Assembly (NCBI GenBank): GCA_964559125.1
Contig: CAZLGW010000014.1
Span: 69,678-133,677 of the forward strand
Source: Ravibacter sp964559125
Lineage (GTDB): Bacteria; Bacteroidota; Bacteroidia; Cytophagales; Spirosomataceae
Reading direction: 5' to 3'
DNA length: 64,000 bases
Under the pieces are notes generated by a model. The model made no database searches and was not told the DNA's origin. It saw nothing but the letters and a program-made list of their open reading frames with translations. This document shows positions 1 to 7,588 of this stretch, piece by piece; the stretch's first letter is position 1; every line of letters begins with the position of its first letter. Made by a program: the position numbers and the translations under genes.

Positions 1-1764
1 CAGTTCGGGGGACGGCTATCGTCAGTGCTGGAAATGAATATGAAAGAAGGAAATAAGGAAAAGCTGAAGGGAGAAGGTGGCGTGGGACTGGTATCTTCCC
101 GGCTTACCCTGGAAGGGCCGCTGGCAAAGGGGAAGTCTTCTTTCCTGGTTTCCGGCAGGCGGACCTATATAGATATCCTGGCTAAGCCTCTTATCGCCCA
201 GCAGCAGAAAAATGAAGATACTAAGGTAAACCCGGGATACTATTTCTACGATCTGAATGCAAAGGTTAATTATGATTTCGGGGATAAGGACAAGCTGTAC
301 CTGAGCGGATACCTCGGCCAGGACAGGTTCTCGGTCGTCGAAAAAGGGGACGATAACCGTATGGACGCCGGTTTAAACTGGGGGAATATAACGGCCACTC
401 TGAGATGGAATCACCTGTTCGGATCACGCCTGTTTGCCAACACCTCCCTGGTTTTCAGTAATTTCAAATTCGGGATTGATAACTATGTAGAGGAAGAAAG
501 GTCCAGTGGCGAAAAGGCTGAATTCAAGCTCAAGTATCTTTCCAGGATACGTGATATAGGGCTAAAAACAGATTTTGACTATTACCCTCATCCTTCTCAT
601 GCGCTCCGCTTCGGACTCCAGGTCATCAGGCACCAGTTTATTCCCTCGGCGCTGGTTCTCACCGGATCTTTGGTAGATATACCATTGAGACAATCCACGA
701 AACCGGATGTTTCGCTCGAAAGCGGTCTTTATATACAGGATACCTGGCAACTCGGTAGCCGGGTTAAAATAAATGCCGGTCTGAGGTGGAGCCTGTTCAC
801 TGCGGATTCGGTCAGCTATTCGAGGCCGGAGCCGCGGTTTTCATCCGCGATCAGGCTGGCCAATCATTTCTCGTTCAAGGCATCCTATGCAGAGATGAAC
901 CAGTATGTGCACCTGTTGTCGAATACGGGGTTGGGGCTTCCTACTGATCTGTGGGTGCCGACAACGGCCAGGATCAGGCCGCAGCAGTCCCGGCAGGTTG
1001 CCGCCGGATTTGCGAAAGACCTCGAGAAGTCGGGGCTGACCGTGACCGTAGAAGGATATTACAAGCATATGAACGATATCCTCAACTATAAAGAGGGGGC
1101 GTCGTTCCTGTCATTCCAGGGAGAAGGTGCAAGCGAGGTAAATTGGGAAAACAGCGTCACATCAGGCAAAGGCTGGTCTTACGGAGCGGAATTCCTGGTA
1201 CAGAAGAAGTCGGGCAGGTTTTCGGGCTGGGCGGGGTATACCTTATCGTGGACTTACTGGAAGTTCCCGGAACTGAACAATGGAGAGATATTTTTCCCCA
1301 GGTACGACCGGCGGCATGACCTGTCGCTGGTAGGTATTTATGAGTTGTCAAAAAGAGTCCACCTGTCGGCTGTCTGGGTATACGGCACCGGGAATGCGCT
1401 GACTTTGCCGGTGGCAACCTACCGTACTATTCCCCATGCGCCCTCCGGAAGTTTCAGTGTGTATGCCAATTCTGCGTCTTTTCCTTTGGGATACGGGAGA
1501 ACCGTGAGCGACTACGGAGCAAAGAACAGTTTCAGGGCCGAACCCTATCACAGGATGGACCTCTCCGTACAGTTTATCAAGCAGAAAAGGCGGTTTGAAA
1601 GGGTCTGGGACATTTCTTTCTACAATCTGTATAACCGGAAAAATCCTTTTTTCTATAACCTCGAAAGCGAAGTTGATCCGCGGACTCAAAGGAGTAAGAG
1701 TGTCCTGAAGCGCTATTCTCTTTTTCCAATCATTCCTTCTGTGAGCTATGGGTTTAAATTCTGA
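1..1764 (+). CDS. TonB-dependent receptor, C-terminal part (5' end outside window)
   Basis: The reading frame is open from base 1 and ends at 1762-1764, giving about 587 residues of an outer-membrane receptor. The first residues (QFGGRLSSVLEM) match the end of a plug domain of the kind found in Bacteroidota receptors with an N-terminal carboxypeptidase-like domain. The rest is rich in alternating beta-strand patterns, with aromatic residues at strand ends, and it finishes with a terminal aromatic (SYGFKF), as expected for a 22-strand barrel. The DUF4249 lipoprotein gene starts inside its last codons, so the pair is co-translated. Substrate is unknown; such pairs are not classic SusCD. The true start lies upstream of the window. 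Confidence 0.9.
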   Translation, partial: QFGGRLSSVLEMNMKEGNKEKLKGEGGVGLVSSRLTLEGPLAKGKSSFLVSGRRTYIDILAKPLIAQQQKNEDTKVNPGYYFYDLNAKVNYDFGDKDKLYLSGYLGQDRFSVVEKGDDNRMDAGLNWGNITATLRWNHLFGSRLFANTSLVFSNFKFGIDNYVEEERSSGEKAEFKLKYLSRIRDIGLKTDFDYYPHPSHALRFGLQVIRHQFIPSALVLTGSLVDIPLRQSTKPDVSLESGLYIQDTWQLGSRVKINAGLRWSLFTADSVSYSRPEPRFSSAIRLANHFSFKASYAEMNQYVHLLSNTGLGLPTDLWVPTTARIRPQQSRQVAAGFAKDLEKSGLTVTVEGYYKHMNDILNYKEGASFLSFQGEGASEVNWENSVTSGKGWSYGAEFLVQKKSGRFSGWAGYTLSWTYWKFPELNNGEIFFPRYDRRHDLSLVGIYELSKRVHLSAVWVYGTGNALTLPVATYRTIPHAPSGSFSVYANSASFPLGYGRTVSDYGAKNSFRAEPYHRMDLSVQFIKQKRRFERVWDISFYNLYNRKNPFFYNLESEVDPRTQRSKSVLKRYSLFPIIPSVSYGFKF

Positions 1765-2734
1765 CTTTATACGATTGGTCGCCCGTGTGGTTACCCTGCT
1801 CTGTTTTGCGGGGATGATGGTGTCGTGTGATTCCCTCGTGGAGACGGTGCCCGACTTCGAAATAGACAACAATGAGTCTAAGCTGGTTATACACGCTTAC
1901 CTTTCTCCACGCGACACGCTTGTGAAGGTGTATGTTACAGAAAGCATACCGATATTTAAAGAAGCCCAGCCAAGGGAGCATATCATTGTGACCGACGCTG
2001 TTGTGAGTCTCGCTGACGCCGCCAGGGAAATTACGCTTCAATACGATTCGACTTACCTGGCTTACTTGATAAATCCGGATCAGATAGGCGGGATCTGGCC
2101 CGGGAGGACCTACCGCCTGCGGGTAAGCGACAATAAGCGGTCGGTGATAGCAGAAACAACCGTTCCTTCGGAACCGCCGGTCATTGCATCTTACAAGGTC
2201 GATACTTCTTACAGCAGTTTCGGGGATTTTTACGGGAGAAAAGATACGAGTATGACCGTGCAGTTTACCTGGAATGATCCGCCTGGACAGGGCAACTATT
2301 ACCGGGTTGCCGGGAAAGCACTTATGCTCACGGATTACCGGGAAGTGGACCCGGACGGGAATCCGGTGATCAAGCGCGGACGGGTGACAATTGCCTTGCA
2401 ATGGGACGACACTTTCGGAGGTAGCGAATTTCAGAGCGATGCCAACTCAAACGGTGGACTCATGCAGTCGCCCCTGGGGCGGATTAGCCTGAGACGACCG
2501 GTTTTCTGGACGGAGGACGGTTCTGAAATCGGTAATCCTGTGGAAGTAAGAAATATTACAGTGGATCTGCTGCATACCGATGAGCATTATTACCGGTATC
2601 ACCAGACCGCGCGGGCCCATGATATAGCAGCAGATAATCCTTTTGCAGAGCCAGTGCTTCTTTATTCCAATGTAAAGGGAGGGCTCGGTGTATTTGCCAG
2701 TTATAATTCTTTTTCGACAGATATTAAACCCTGA
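1748..2734 (+). CDS. DUF4249 family lipoprotein
   Basis: 328 residues with a lipoprotein signal peptide and a lipobox ending at Cys27 (MMVSC). The segment after it (LVIHAYLSPRDTLVKVYVTES) is typical of the DUF4249 family, which accompanies TonB receptors in Bacteroidota. The start codon overlaps the receptor's 3' end by 17 bases in another frame, which suggests translational coupling. By analogy with other receptor partners it probably sits at the outer membrane as an accessory or ligand-capture protein, but the family has no proven function. Family call is firm, role is inferred. Confidence 0.85.
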   Translation: MGLNSDFIRLVARVVTLLCFAGMMVSCDSLVETVPDFEIDNNESKLVIHAYLSPRDTLVKVYVTESIPIFKEAQPREHIIVTDAVVSLADAAREITLQYDSTYLAYLINPDQIGGIWPGRTYRLRVSDNKRSVIAETTVPSEPPVIASYKVDTSYSSFGDFYGRKDTSMTVQFTWNDPPGQGNYYRVAGKALMLTDYREVDPDGNPVIKRGRVTIALQWDDTFGGSEFQSDANSNGGLMQSPLGRISLRRPVFWTEDGSEIGNPVEVRNITVDLLHTDEHYYRYHQTARAHDIAADNPFAEPVLLYSNVKGGLGVFASYNSFSTDIKP

Positions 2735-2821
2735 CTAATTTGCAGGGTCTATTGTTTTGCATATGCAATTTTCTCTATGTTAATTCGCAACATCATTTTT
2801 AATCCTTATCTAATTAATACA

Positions 2822-3274
2822 ATGAGTAAGTTTAGATTATTTTTTGCCGCTATGGCGCTCGCCTTTGTTGGACTGATTTCAACAGCTGAAGCGCAGAAAC
2901 CAGTGGAGCTGATACTTGAAAGTACAGACGCAATGCAGTTTACCAAGAAGGAGCTGAAAGTAAAGGCGGGACAGACGGTGAAGCTGACCCTGAAGCATAC
3001 CGGCAAGCTTGCAAAAGCTGCGATGGGTCACAATTTTGTGCTGCTTGCCCAGGGAACAGATGTTGCAGCTTTTGGTCAGAAAGCTGCTCAGGCTCGCGAT
3101 ACAGAATATATCCCGAAAAGCGAAGCTTCAAAAATTATTGCTCATACTAAATTGATCGGCGGCGGCGAGTCGACCTCCATAGAGTTCAAAGCCCCTAAGA
3201 AAGGTACTTACACTTACATCTGCAGTTTCCCCGGGCATTATGCGCTGATGCAGGGAAAATTAATTGTTGAATAA
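2822..3274 (+). CDS. Azurin (type 1 copper protein)
   Basis: 150-residue secreted blue-copper protein. An earlier in-frame ATG exists at 2777, but the residues from 2822 (MSKFRLFFAAMALAFVGL) form a clean signal peptide, so 2822 is preferred. Copper ligands can be placed at His70 (MGHNF), Cys134, His139 and Met143 (CSFPGHYALM). The Cys-His-Met spacing of 5 and 4 residues is that of azurin. It should shuttle electrons in the periplasm, for example to cytochrome oxidase or peroxidase. It stands alone, with a strong hairpin terminator just downstream. A 12-base palindrome (TTGCATATGCAA, 2757-2768) lies in its upstream region. Confidence 0.93.
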   Translation: MSKFRLFFAAMALAFVGLISTAEAQKPVELILESTDAMQFTKKELKVKAGQTVKLTLKHTGKLAKAAMGHNFVLLAQGTDVAAFGQKAAQARDTEYIPKSEASKIIAHTKLIGGGESTSIEFKAPKKGTYTYICSFPGHYALMQGKLIVE

Positions 3275-3295
3275 GATTATTTTGTTGTGAGGAAT

Positions 3296-3336
3296 AGACC
3301 TCTTTCAGCCGGACCCGGCCGAAAGAGGTCTTTCTG
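3296..3336 (+). terminator. Rho-independent terminator after azurin
   Basis: An 11-bp perfect stem (AGACCTCTTTC at 3296-3306 with GAAAGAGGTCT at 3321-3331) carries a GC-rich inner stem and is followed by a short T-rich run. It lies 21 bases past the azurin stop. Confidence 0.8.
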
Positions 3337-3406
3337 TATTGGGATTATTGGACTCAGACCCGCTATTTTTGTCCCTCAGATTTTTTCCCGGCGTTAACTT
3401 CCCCTG

Positions 3407-4435
3407 ATGAAAAAAAGTATCCGTTATATTGTTTCCTTCCTGCTGGCGGCAGGCTTGTTGTGGTTCGTTTTCAAAGACATAGATCTTTCTTCCATGATGA
3501 GCCGCCTGGCTGCTGCCGACTTGCGATGGATTGCGCTGAGCGCCTTTATGACCCTCGTGGCACATTTTTTTCGGGCCTGGAGGTGGGTAATGATGCTTAG
3601 ACCGCTTCATAAGGAGGTGTCGTTATATGCCAGCTTTATCAGTTTGCTTACAGGTTATTTTGCCAATTATATTTTACCGAGAATGGGCGAGGTTACACGT
3701 TGTGGTACGCTCTACCGTATGGAAGGTGTGCCGGTAAACCAGAGCCTGGGAACAGTCATCGCAGACAGGGTCTTCGACGTACTTGTTCTGGCGGGGCTTC
3801 TTGTCCTCAATTTTGTACTGGAGTTCGACCGTCTCAGCACTTTTTTTGCCGGCTTGATCGGGAGCAGGCTTGAGGGGTCGGGAGACTCTGTCAATATCCT
3901 GGGGATTTTAATAGGAGGCGGGGCGGTTATAGCCTTAGTGGTGAGTATATGGATCTGGAAGAGCAGGTCTTTAAGAGAGAAGTTGCTTTCAATTGCTCTT
4001 GTCCGGAAAGTATGGGAATTTGCGCAGGGTATGATAAACGGTCTGCTGAGTGTGAGAAAGCTGGATAATCCAATGCTGTTTATTGCCAGCACGGTAGCCA
4101 TCTGGGTCTGCTATTATTATGCTTCGTATGTCTTGTTTTTCTGTATACCTGAAACATCCCACCTGGGTATGCTGGCAGGCCTGACAGTGCTGGTGATCGG
4201 AGCAGTGGGAATGACAGCTCCCACGCAGGGAGGAATCGGGGCTTATCACCTTTTGGTAGGAAACGTAATGGTTTTGTATGGCCTGACCCAGCAGGATGGC
4301 ATTACCCTGGCTACTTTTATACACGGCAGCCAGATGCTTCTTATGCTGGCGGTAGGAGCCGTAGCATTTTTACTGGCTGTTATCCACCAAAAAAAGGGTA
4401 AGGCGGAAAAAGAAAAACAGGCAGAAATCAGCTGA
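3407..4435 (+). CDS. Lysylphosphatidylglycerol synthetase-like / flippase-like membrane protein (YbhN family)
   Basis: 342 residues with about eight hydrophobic segments, the first at residues 7-25. The motif region around residues 85-125 (NYILPRMGEVTRCGTLYRMEG, then a Ser-Leu-Gly-Thr-hydrophobic-x-x-Asp-Arg helix) is characteristic of the UPF0104/YbhN family, related to the membrane domain of MprF. Family members are thought to act in flipping or synthesising lipids at the inner membrane; no catalytic LPG-synthase domain is present here. The glycerophosphodiesterase gene follows after 15 bases, so a common lipid-related transcript is plausible. Substrate unknown. Confidence 0.85.
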   Translation: MKKSIRYIVSFLLAAGLLWFVFKDIDLSSMMSRLAAADLRWIALSAFMTLVAHFFRAWRWVMMLRPLHKEVSLYASFISLLTGYFANYILPRMGEVTRCGTLYRMEGVPVNQSLGTVIADRVFDVLVLAGLLVLNFVLEFDRLSTFFAGLIGSRLEGSGDSVNILGILIGGGAVIALVVSIWIWKSRSLREKLLSIALVRKVWEFAQGMINGLLSVRKLDNPMLFIASTVAIWVCYYYASYVLFFCIPETSHLGMLAGLTVLVIGAVGMTAPTQGGIGAYHLLVGNVMVLYGLTQQDGITLATFIHGSQMLLMLAVGAVAFLLAVIHQKKGKAEKEKQAEIS

Positions 4436-4450
4436 TAACTTTTTATACAC

Positions 4451-5245
4451 ATGGAAAAGAATTTGATTTTAGGAATGCTTTCTTTGCTTATGGCGGTACC
4501 TTTCCAGGGTATAGGACAGAAAAAGAAAATGACCAACCCGGTAATTGCGCACAGGGGAGCGTGGAAAAATACTAAGGTTCCGCAAAATTCGATTGCTTCG
4601 TTGCAGGAAGCCATAAAAATGGGCTGCGTAGGAAGCGAGTTCGATGTAAGAATAACATCAGACGGGTACCCGGTGGTTGTCCATGATCCGACTCACGACG
4701 GGGTAGCGATCGATAGTTCTCTTTACAGCGAGGTGGGTAAGCTGAAGCTTTCGAACGGCGAGCCTTTACCGACCCTTGAAAGTTATCTGAAAGCGGGATC
4801 GGGTAAGCATGCTACTACCCTGGTGCTCGAAATAAAAGTTTCCCAACTGGGCAAAGACCAGACGCTCCTTCTGACGCGAAAGTGTGTGGAAATGGTGAAG
4901 AAGATGAAATTGACCAAAAAAGTTGATTATATTTCTTTTGACTATGACGCCTGTAAACTGGTTAAACAGTTGGACCCCGGAGCAAACGTAGCCTATCTTA
5001 CAGGAGATATAGCGCCGTCAGAATTGAAGAAAGAAGGTGTCGACGGAATTGATTATAACCTGAGAGTTTTTCGTAAAAATGAAAGCTGGATAAAAGAAGC
5101 TCAGGATAATAAAATGCCGCTCAATGTCTGGACGGTAAACAAGGAAGAAGATATGAAATGGTTTCTCGGGAAAAAGTTTGACTTTATCACTACAGACGAA
5201 CCTGAATTATTGCTTTCCCTGCTAAAGGCTGAAGCCGGTAAATAA
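4451..5245 (+). CDS. Glycerophosphodiester phosphodiesterase family protein
   Basis: 264 residues with an N-terminal hydrophobic signal sequence, so probably periplasmic. The GDPD catalytic set is visible: His34-Arg35 (AHRGAW), Glu63 and Asp65 (SEFDVR) and His78 (VVHDP). The family splits glycerophosphodiesters into glycerol-3-phosphate and an alcohol in a metal-dependent manner. The gene is 15 bases behind the YbhN-like membrane protein, so the two may form a small lipid-metabolism operon. Length and motif spacing are normal for the family. Confidence 0.9.
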   Translation: MEKNLILGMLSLLMAVPFQGIGQKKKMTNPVIAHRGAWKNTKVPQNSIASLQEAIKMGCVGSEFDVRITSDGYPVVVHDPTHDGVAIDSSLYSEVGKLKLSNGEPLPTLESYLKAGSGKHATTLVLEIKVSQLGKDQTLLLTRKCVEMVKKMKLTKKVDYISFDYDACKLVKQLDPGANVAYLTGDIAPSELKKEGVDGIDYNLRVFRKNESWIKEAQDNKMPLNVWTVNKEEDMKWFLGKKFDFITTDEPELLLSLLKAEAGK

Positions 5246-5298
5246 AGATTAATGCTGATTGAATTTAAAGATATTCCTAAACAGAATTATTGTAAATT

Positions 5299-6453
5299 AT
5301 GGATACAGAGAAATCGCGAAGGACATTCCTGAAATCTTCAATGGGAGTTGCTGCAGGTCTTATGACATTTCCCAATGCAGATGCGGCAGGTATGCTTGAT
5401 AAATTCAAAACCGTCAGAATCGGTAATCCTAAGACAGCTCCTAAAATTAAGTTTGCGGCGATCGGCCTCAATCACGGACATATCTACGGACAGATAGAAG
5501 TATTGAAAAGAGGAGGGGGAGAGTTGGTCGCTTTTTACGCCAAAGAGCCAGATCTGGTAGCCGCTTTTCAAAAGAGATATCCTGATATTAAACTGGCCCG
5601 CAGCGAAAAGGAAATCCTGGAAGATAAGAGTATCCAGTTGGTAACCAGCGCCGGTATCCCGGTAGAAAGGGCGCCCCTGGGAATTCAGGTGATGAAGCAT
5701 GGAAAAGATTATTTATCGGATAAGCCCGGGATGGTTTCGCTGAAACAGCTGGCTGAAGTGCGGAAGGTGCAGCAGGCAACCGGGCGGATTTATTCCATCA
5801 TGTATAGCGAAAGGCTGGAAAACAGGGCTACTATAAAGGCGTTCGAATTAATTCAGCAGGGAGCGATCGGGAAAGTGGTTCAGACCATGGGTGTGGGTCC
5901 GCACAAAATGAATCCCTCCGGCAGGCCGCAATGGTTTTTTGAGAAGGAAAAGTACGGCGGGATCATCTGCGATATCGGGAGTCACCAGTTCGACCAGTTC
6001 CTTTATTTTACCGGTTCTACTTCGGCTGAGGTGGTTGCCTCGCAGACCGGGAACCTGAATAATCCCCAGTATCCCGGTTTGGAGGATTTCGGCGACGCCT
6101 TACTGAAAGGTAACGGAGGAGCCGGTTACGTCAGGGTGGATTGGTTTACACCTGATGGGTTGAAAACCTGGGGTGACGGTCGTCTGACAGTACTCGGAAC
6201 GGAAGGCTATATGGAAATAAGGAAAAATATCGATATAGCAGGTCGCGAAGGCGGCAATCATTTGTTTGTCGTTAATCACAAAGGGACCGAATATATAGAT
6301 TGTAAAGATGTGCATCTTCCGTTCGGCGAGCAATTGGTAAGTGATGTGGTAAACAGGACAGAAACAGCAATGGGCCAAGAGCATTGTTTCCTCGCGACAG
6401 AGCTCACTTTAAAGGCGCAGGCAAACGCAAAAAGAATTTCATTTAAAAGCTAG
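5299..6453 (+). CDS. Gfo/Idh/MocA family oxidoreductase with Tat-type signal
   Basis: 384 residues. It begins with a twin-arginine signal (SRRTFLKSSMGVAAG), so it is probably exported folded. The Rossmann half follows (FAAIGLNHGHIYG), with a DKP segment in place of the usual EKP (residues about 135-138) that supplies the catalytic lysine of the family. The C-terminal half is the alpha/beta sheet domain with GGIICDIGSHQFDQFLYF. Exported members in Bacteroidota act on sugars or glycosides with bound NAD(P); the substrate cannot be read here. Separated by 53 bases from the upstream GDPD gene and followed by its own terminator. Confidence 0.9.
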   Translation: MDTEKSRRTFLKSSMGVAAGLMTFPNADAAGMLDKFKTVRIGNPKTAPKIKFAAIGLNHGHIYGQIEVLKRGGGELVAFYAKEPDLVAAFQKRYPDIKLARSEKEILEDKSIQLVTSAGIPVERAPLGIQVMKHGKDYLSDKPGMVSLKQLAEVRKVQQATGRIYSIMYSERLENRATIKAFELIQQGAIGKVVQTMGVGPHKMNPSGRPQWFFEKEKYGGIICDIGSHQFDQFLYFTGSTSAEVVASQTGNLNNPQYPGLEDFGDALLKGNGGAGYVRVDWFTPDGLKTWGDGRLTVLGTEGYMEIRKNIDIAGREGGNHLFVVNHKGTEYIDCKDVHLPFGEQLVSDVVNRTETAMGQEHCFLATELTLKAQANAKRISFKS

Positions 6454-6477
6454 TTTTACGGATATATTACGATAATG

Positions 6478-6520
6478 AGGTGCTGAGATTCGTGGTATGG
6501 ATTTCAGCACCTTTTTATTT
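6478..6520 (+). terminator. Rho-independent terminator
   Basis: A stem of at least 9 bp (AGGTGCTGA at 6478-6486 with TCAGCACCT at 6504-6512), extendable by a few pairs, runs straight into TTTTTATTT. It ends the oxidoreductase transcript. Confidence 0.85.
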
Positions 6521-6658
6521 ATTTGAAGACAATCGCAAATCTGTTTATCCGGAGAAACAATCCTAATTTATATTTTAATATTTGCTGGTTTTTTTTTGAA
6601 TTTGTTAACTTAGCAGCCGGATATATTACAAGGGTTCAAATTTTAAACATATCAGATT

Positions 6659-6874
6659 ATGGCAAGAAAGGCATCGATTGCAAAAAAGTTGGAAAATCAT
6701 ATTACAGAGATTGAAGCTAAAATTTCCAAACTTCAGGAAGATCTGGCATTAGCAAAAGCCAACTATGAAAATTATGTTACGCACAGACAGGTAATCGAAT
6801 CTATTCTGAGTTTACGCGAAGCGCCGGATGTAGCTGCTCCGAAACGCAAGTATACCAAGAGGGCAAAAGCCTGA
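6659..6874 (+). CDS. Small coiled-coil protein with basic tail, function unknown
   Basis: 71 residues, lysine-rich, with no signal peptide. Residues about 5-40 show a heptad-like pattern (KKLENHITEIEAKISKLQEDLALAKANYE) consistent with a coiled coil. The end is strongly basic (APKRKYTKRAKA), which resembles the DNA- or RNA-contacting tails of small chromatin-like proteins. The gene is monocistronic between two strong terminators. I do not recognise a named family; a nucleic-acid-binding architectural role is only a guess from charge. Confidence 0.7.
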   Translation: MARKASIAKKLENHITEIEAKISKLQEDLALAKANYENYVTHRQVIESILSLREAPDVAAPKRKYTKRAKA

Positions 6875-6911
6875 TCACGAATAAAGCCGGTTATTTTTAT
6901 ATCCGGCCGGA

Positions 6912-6960
6912 AACATAATGGGTGTCAAGACAGATGGTTTTGACACCCATTATGTTTTTA
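6912..6960. terminator. Strong hairpin terminator
   Basis: A perfect 17-bp stem (6912-6928 with 6940-6956, core ATAATGGGTGTCAA) is followed by a T run on the plus strand and is symmetrical enough to work both ways. It closes the small coiled-coil gene. Confidence 0.88.
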
Positions 6961-7187
6961 GCCACCGGAATAAATCCGGCTCAATTCATACATGCCCCTA
7001 TCCAGACTCGTCGCACTGCAAAAAATTTTAAAAAAATAACCAAGTACCTTGCATTGCAAAGTACTTGTTACTACATTTGTCCGTCTTATTACCGGATAGT
7101 GTGCCGGGAGTTCTGTTAGCCATGAGTATTAAAGAGAATTCCGGCCATAGGTAAGAAGGATTGCCTTACTGAACAATTTTAAACATT
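6961..7187. promoter_or_regulatory. PadR operon control region: operator palindrome and promoter
   Basis: A 27-base palindrome lies at 7041-7067: 13-base half-sites CAAGTACCTTGCA and its near-complement, with one mismatched pair (7048/7060) and a single central base. An exact Bacteroidota -7 element (TACATTTG, 7072-7079) follows within 5 bases. TTG triplets at 7049-7051 and 7054-7056 inside the palindrome could serve as the -33 element. An occupied palindrome would cover the promoter, so autorepression by the PadR protein encoded 120 bases downstream is the simplest reading. The rest of the interval shows nothing else. Confidence 0.75.
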
Positions 7188-7538
7188 ATGAATATAGAAA
7201 ATGCTCAGGTGCAGATGCGTAAGGGCATCCTGGAGTTCTGCATTTTGCACATCATCTCAAGAGGGGAAGTATACGCTTCGGATATGCTGGATGAGCTAAC
7301 ATCTGCGCGCATTATGGTAGTAGAAGGAACGCTCTACCCGTTGCTTACAAGGCTGAAGAACGCCGGTTTCCTGGATTATAAATGGGTAGAATCGTCTTCC
7401 GGACCTCCGCGTAAATATTATGTCCTGACACGCGACGGGGAGATTTTTCTGGAAGCTATGCAGTCTACCTGGAGTGAGCTGTCTGAATCTGTGACGACGA
7501 TTATCGGAAAAACGCAAAAAAACAAAGGAGATCAATAA
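7188..7538 (+). CDS. PadR family transcriptional regulator
   Basis: 116 residues. The winged-helix pattern is clear: MRKGILEFCILHIIS, then GTLYPLLTRLKNAGFL as the recognition helix region, and GPPRKYYVLTRDG as the wing. This is the typical short PadR form with a C-terminal dimerisation helix. It heads an operon with the PspC/GIN protein (50 bases downstream), a pairing common in Bacteroidota, where the regulator usually represses its own operon in response to envelope or ligand cues. The upstream palindrome is its likely operator. Ligand unknown. Confidence 0.93.
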   Translation: MNIENAQVQMRKGILEFCILHIISRGEVYASDMLDELTSARIMVVEGTLYPLLTRLKNAGFLDYKWVESSSGPPRKYYVLTRDGEIFLEAMQSTWSELSESVTTIIGKTQKNKGDQ

Positions 7539-7588
7539 TGCCGGCCGGGAAGGTGGCTGCCATTAATAAATAAGGATTTAGGATAACC

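Noticed and set aside
2757..2768. Palindrome TTGCATATGCAA before azurin as an operator
   Set aside because: Palindromic 12-mers of this type occur by chance in AT-rich gaps, and no promoter motif is next to it.
6922..7119. Open frame of 65 codons over the padR control region
   Set aside because: It covers the terminator and operator palindrome, has no homology I recognise and no plausible start signal.
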